From Rhizobium sp. Leaf262 (GTDB lineage Bacteria; Pseudomonadota; Alphaproteobacteria; Rhizobiales; Rhizobiaceae): a stretch of 64,000 bases of DNA. The stretch covers positions 168,414 to 232,413 of the forward strand of contig NZ_LMMM01000021.1 of NCBI RefSeq assembly GCF_001422245.1. The letters are read 5' to 3'. Positions 62,158 to 64,000 of this stretch are shown one piece after another; the first letter of the stretch is position 1; every line of letters starts with the position of its first letter. The translations under genes were made by a program, and so were the position numbers. Below the pieces are notes generated by a model, which saw nothing but the letters and a program-made list of their open reading frames with translations, searched no databases and was not told the DNA's origin.

Positions 62158-63056
62158 AGGGCCGCCTGTGCCAGTGCCGCATCGCGAGCCCAGGTGCCGG
62201 TGACCGGATCGACTGTGCCAGCCCATTCCCATTCGGCAGGGCCCGTCATGACGACATGGTTGTCTTGCCGCCATTCTATGGTCAGCGGAATGCGGACCGG
62301 GCTGGAGGCGACATCGATCTCGACGGTGCGTCCCGTTCTGCCCGTGCGGGCAGCGGAGACGGCGGCGGCACAGGCGGCAGAGCCACAGGCCAGCGTCAGC
62401 CCCGCGCCACGCTCGAAGGTGCGGGTGCGCAACGTGCTGTCGGAGATGACCTGCGCCAGCGTGATATTGGCCTTTTCGGGAAACATCGGGTGGTTTTCCA
62501 GCAGCGGCCCGAAGCGCTCCAGATCGAACTCCATCGGATCGCTGTTGACCCAGAACACCGCATGCGGATTGCCCATCGACATGACGGCGGGCGAATGCAG
62601 CATGGGGTTGTCGATCGGCCCGATCTGAAGCTCGATGCGGCTGGTATCGTGGAATTCTTCGGCAAGCGGAATGTCGTTCCAGTTGAAGCGTGGCATGCCC
62701 ATATCGACGGATATCATGCCGTCCTCGTGTTCACTGGCGTTCAAAATGCCAGCAACCGTCTGGAAGGTGAAGCTCTTCTTGCCGGTCTCCGACGCCAGCG
62801 CCTGCACCACGCAGCGCGTTCCGTTGCCGCAGGCCTGCGCCTTGGTGCCATCGCAATTGAGAATGTCGATATAGGCATCCGTGCCCTGCGCGCGCGGATC
62901 GTGGATGGCCATGATCTGGTCGAAGGCGGTGTCAGCATCCGCATTCAGCGCAATCGCCGCCTGCGGGGTCACCATGTCCTTGCGGCCGCGCATATCGACA
63001 ACGAGAATCTTGTTGCCAAGCCCGTTCATCTTCGCGAATTCGACCGTATCCGTCAT
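62154..63056 (-). CDS. dapF: diaminopimelate epimerase
   Basis: DapF converts LL- to meso-diaminopimelate for peptidoglycan and lysine. The two catalytic cysteines are C76 (QACGNGTRC) and C224 ([12 protein letters not shown]). The N-terminal [13 protein letters not shown] and [12 protein letters not shown] are conserved. The 300 residues are slightly longer than E. coli DapF. It is the first gene of the minus-strand operon; the upstream 950 bases hold only repeats and structured DNA. Confidence 0.97.
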   Translation of the reverse strand: MTDTVEFAKMNGLGNKILVVDMRGRKDMVTPQAAIALNADADTAFDQIMAIHDPRAQGTDAYIDILNCDGTKAQACGNGTRCVVQALASETGKKSFTFQTVAGILNASEHEDGMISVDMGMPRFNWNDIPLAEEFHDTSRIELQIGPIDNPMLHSPAVMSMGNPHAVFWVNSDPMEFDLERFGPLLENHPMFPEKANITLAQVISDSTLRTRTFERGAGLTLACGSAACAAAVSAARTGRTGRTVEIDVASSPVRIPLTIEWRQDNHVVMTGPAEWEWAGTVDPVTGTWARDAALAQAAL

Positions 63057-63200
63057 GTTGTTGAGCCTGTGTTGTGGGTTTTGAGCTTATATGGCGGAAA
63101 TGGCTGGGAATTACCAGTGTGGTGGTGAGTCTGAGAGTTGTGTTTTGGTAGGGGCGTTTTGGGTGTTGAGTGTACCGTATGGGTGCGGCGGGTGTGGCAT

Positions 63201-63381
63201 ACCCCCCTCTGGCCTGTCGGCCATCTCCCCCACAAGGAGGGAGATCGGCTGGGCGCAGGCCCGCCGGTTCATCCGCACCCTCTGCGCCAACCTCCTCCGC
63301 AGTCGTCGAAATGGCCGGGAGCGAAGCCACCTGCCGATCTCCCCACCTGTGGGGGAGATGGCCGGCAGGCCAGAGGGGGGT
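63201..63381. repeat. RIME-like palindromic repeat upstream of dapF (family C, copy 2)
   Basis: The 49-base arms 63201-63249 and 63333-63381 are near-perfect reverse complements with about four differences. They share ATCTCCCCCACAAGGAGGGA and CCCCCCTCTG with the repeat in the ccm operon. The 83-base centre differs entirely, so only the arms are conserved. Confidence 0.82.
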
Positions 63382-63428
63382 GAGCGGCGTGCACTGACCT
63401 CTCGATAGGCTCCCGGTTGCCACACCCG

Positions 63429-63545
63429 CCGCCCTCATGCTGAGGCGCCCCGCAGGGGCCTCGAAGCATCCGCCGCGCATCCTGCCCCAAGCCCGCAACC
63501 CTCATCCTTCGAGGCCCCTGCGGGGCACCTCAGGATGAGGGTTGC
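63429..63545. repeat. rhizobial-type intergenic palindromic repeat (family A, copy 2)
   Basis: Blocks shared with 12108-12263. This copy is more intact: TGAGGCGCCCCGCAGGGGCC and GGCCCCTGCGGGGCACCTCA are facing palindromes, and CCCTCATGCTGAGG near the left end pairs with the closing CCTCAGGATGAGGG. Confidence 0.78.
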
Positions 63546-63673
63546 TTCCTCACCAAATCCAATCCTATCAAAAACCCGGCCACCGCTCACACAAGCTTCG
63601 CCGTTCACGCGGCAGCACCTGCCCGTGGCATGACCTTCTCTCATCTGTCCATCACCATTCGCGGCCATGGGTA
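63546..63673. other. intergenic DNA between repeats, nothing recognised
   Basis: There is no coding frame with plausible codon use, no terminator and no motif I can name. It separates the family A repeat from the tandem duplication. Confidence 0.5.
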
Positions 63674-63858
63674 TTCGGACGGGGCGCTGTAAGTTGCCTC
63701 GTTGGGTAGTCTAAGAATGGCACCTCGCAGCGCCCCGTTCAGCTCTTTTGGCCAAACAGCGATCCTTCGGACGGGGCGCTGTAAGTTGCCTCGTTGGGTA
63801 GTCTAAGAATGGCACCTCGCAGCGCCCCGTTCAGCTCTTTTGGCCAAACAGCGATCCT
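63674..63858. repeat. perfect 92-bp tandem duplication of a hairpin unit
   Basis: The unit starting TTCGGACGGGGCGCTG recurs after exactly 92 bases with no differences through ...AGCGATCC. Each unit contains the 11-bp stem ACGGGGCGCTG/CAGCGCCCCGT (first copy 63679-63689 with 63728-63738). Inside it is a smaller TGCC/GGCA pairing around a loop containing GGGTAGTCTAAGAAT, followed by an unpaired CTCTTTTGGCC tail. It is non-coding as far as I can see. Confidence 0.85.
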
Positions 63859-64000
63859 CTTGCCACGGCTGGCAGAACCCGGGAGGGCAAGGGGGCCTTG
63901 CCGTTGGAACGGTCGGACATTTCAAGGTCCGACCCTCAACCCTCCGGGTGGCGATGGCCCGTTGCCGGATCATCACCCTGCCAGTTCGGCCACATCTGCC
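63859..64000. other. strongly structured region at the window edge, possible RNA
   Basis: Nested complementary segments suggest a multi-branched fold. CTGGCAG (63869) pairs with CTGCCAG (63978). ACCCGGgAGGG (63877) pairs with CCCTCCGGGT (63940). Inside are hairpins GGCAAGG/CCTTGCC (63886-63902) and GGTCGGAC/GTCCGACC (63911-63934). It follows the tandem units directly and runs off the window. I do not recognise a known RNA family. Confidence 0.5.

Noticed and set aside
62158..62274. N-terminal extension of mtaB
   Set aside because: It is Gly/Arg/His-rich nonsense from the dapF 3' end; the conserved MtaB start is the ATGA overlap.
60718..62628. A 636-codon plus-strand frame across ftsY, mtaB and dapF
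   Set aside because: It runs antisense across three certain genes and is a composition artefact.
63674..63858. Reading the tandem units as coding (a minus-strand frame containing ALRGAILRLPNEATYSAP)
   Set aside because: The frame stops once in every unit, has no start with a binding site, and the hairpin pairing explains the sequence better.
63859..64000. tmRNA, RNase P RNA or SRP RNA at the window edge
   Set aside because: None of the signature sequences of these RNAs that I know is present, although the region is structured.

Overview
The window looks like chromosomal core sequence from a Rhizobiaceae alphaproteobacterium, close to Agrobacterium/Rhizobium. Supporting signs are a giant cyclic beta-1,2-glucan synthase (NdvB/ChvB type), a leuS-lptE-holA cluster, a CenR-like response regulator, an IalB-family secreted protein, an acnA-ccmABCDG cluster followed by DUF2585-ispZ-ftsY-mtaB-dapF, high GC, and several families of rhizobial-style intergenic palindromes. 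I see no phage, plasmid, CRISPR, insertion sequence with a transposase, rRNA or tRNA. All identifications come from reading motifs; no database search was run.

Layout. 1-3.5 kb: tail of an aldehyde dehydrogenase, a threonine/serine dehydratase, a probable 47-residue membrane protein and an M20 amidohydrolase. 3.5-12 kb: ndvB. 12.3-17.4 kb: a YggS-type PLP protein divergent from leuS-lptE-holA. 17.5-23.2 kb (minus): fdxA, hslR, a SUV3-like helicase with a long disordered tail, and a Ubi-type FAD monooxygenase. 23.3-30.7 kb (plus): tesB, glnK-amtB behind a candidate sigma-54 promoter, ftsK, lolA, xthA. 30.7-34.1 kb: a cyclic-nucleotide-binding-domain protein, cenR, an L,D-transpeptidase-fold protein, leuC. 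34.5-41 kb: an MFS carrier, a SnoaL-like secreted protein, an amino-acid ABC pair lacking an ATPase, and a complete three-gene TrpXYZ-like ABC system. 41-51.7 kb: rlmN, IalB-like, YkvA-like, phhB, LMW-PTP, thpR, a tesA-type esterase, a YbbAP-like ABC pair, a Bax-inhibitor protein, DUF2794 and DUF1223. 51.9-63 kb: acnA, the ccm cytochrome c maturation operon, then (minus) dapF-mtaB-ftsY-ispZ-DUF2585. 63-64 kb: gene-free DNA dense in repeats and strong secondary structure.

Functional themes. Much of the content serves the cell envelope and its biogenesis: periplasmic glucans (ndvB), LPS export (lptE), lipoprotein transport (lolA), septation and chromosome segregation (ftsK, ispZ), membrane targeting (ftsY), diaminopimelate supply (dapF), and envelope regulation (cenR). 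A second theme is nitrogen sensing and uptake (glnK-amtB). A third is respiration (ubiquinone hydroxylase, acnA, ccm). Tight ATGA overlaps mark translational coupling in ccmC-ccmD-ccmG, dapF-mtaB, ftsY-ispZ-DUF2585 and the TrpYZ-like permease/ATPase.

The least explained sequence is at the right edge: a perfect 92-bp tandem duplication of a hairpin-containing unit, followed by about 140 bp that folds on paper into a multi-branched structure. A TA-flanked 148-bp palindromic MITE-like element between ccmG and the DUF2585 gene, and a 50-bp perfect inverted repeat inside the ccm operon, are also worth attention. Apart from these I see mostly ordinary core genes and do not claim a new biological system.
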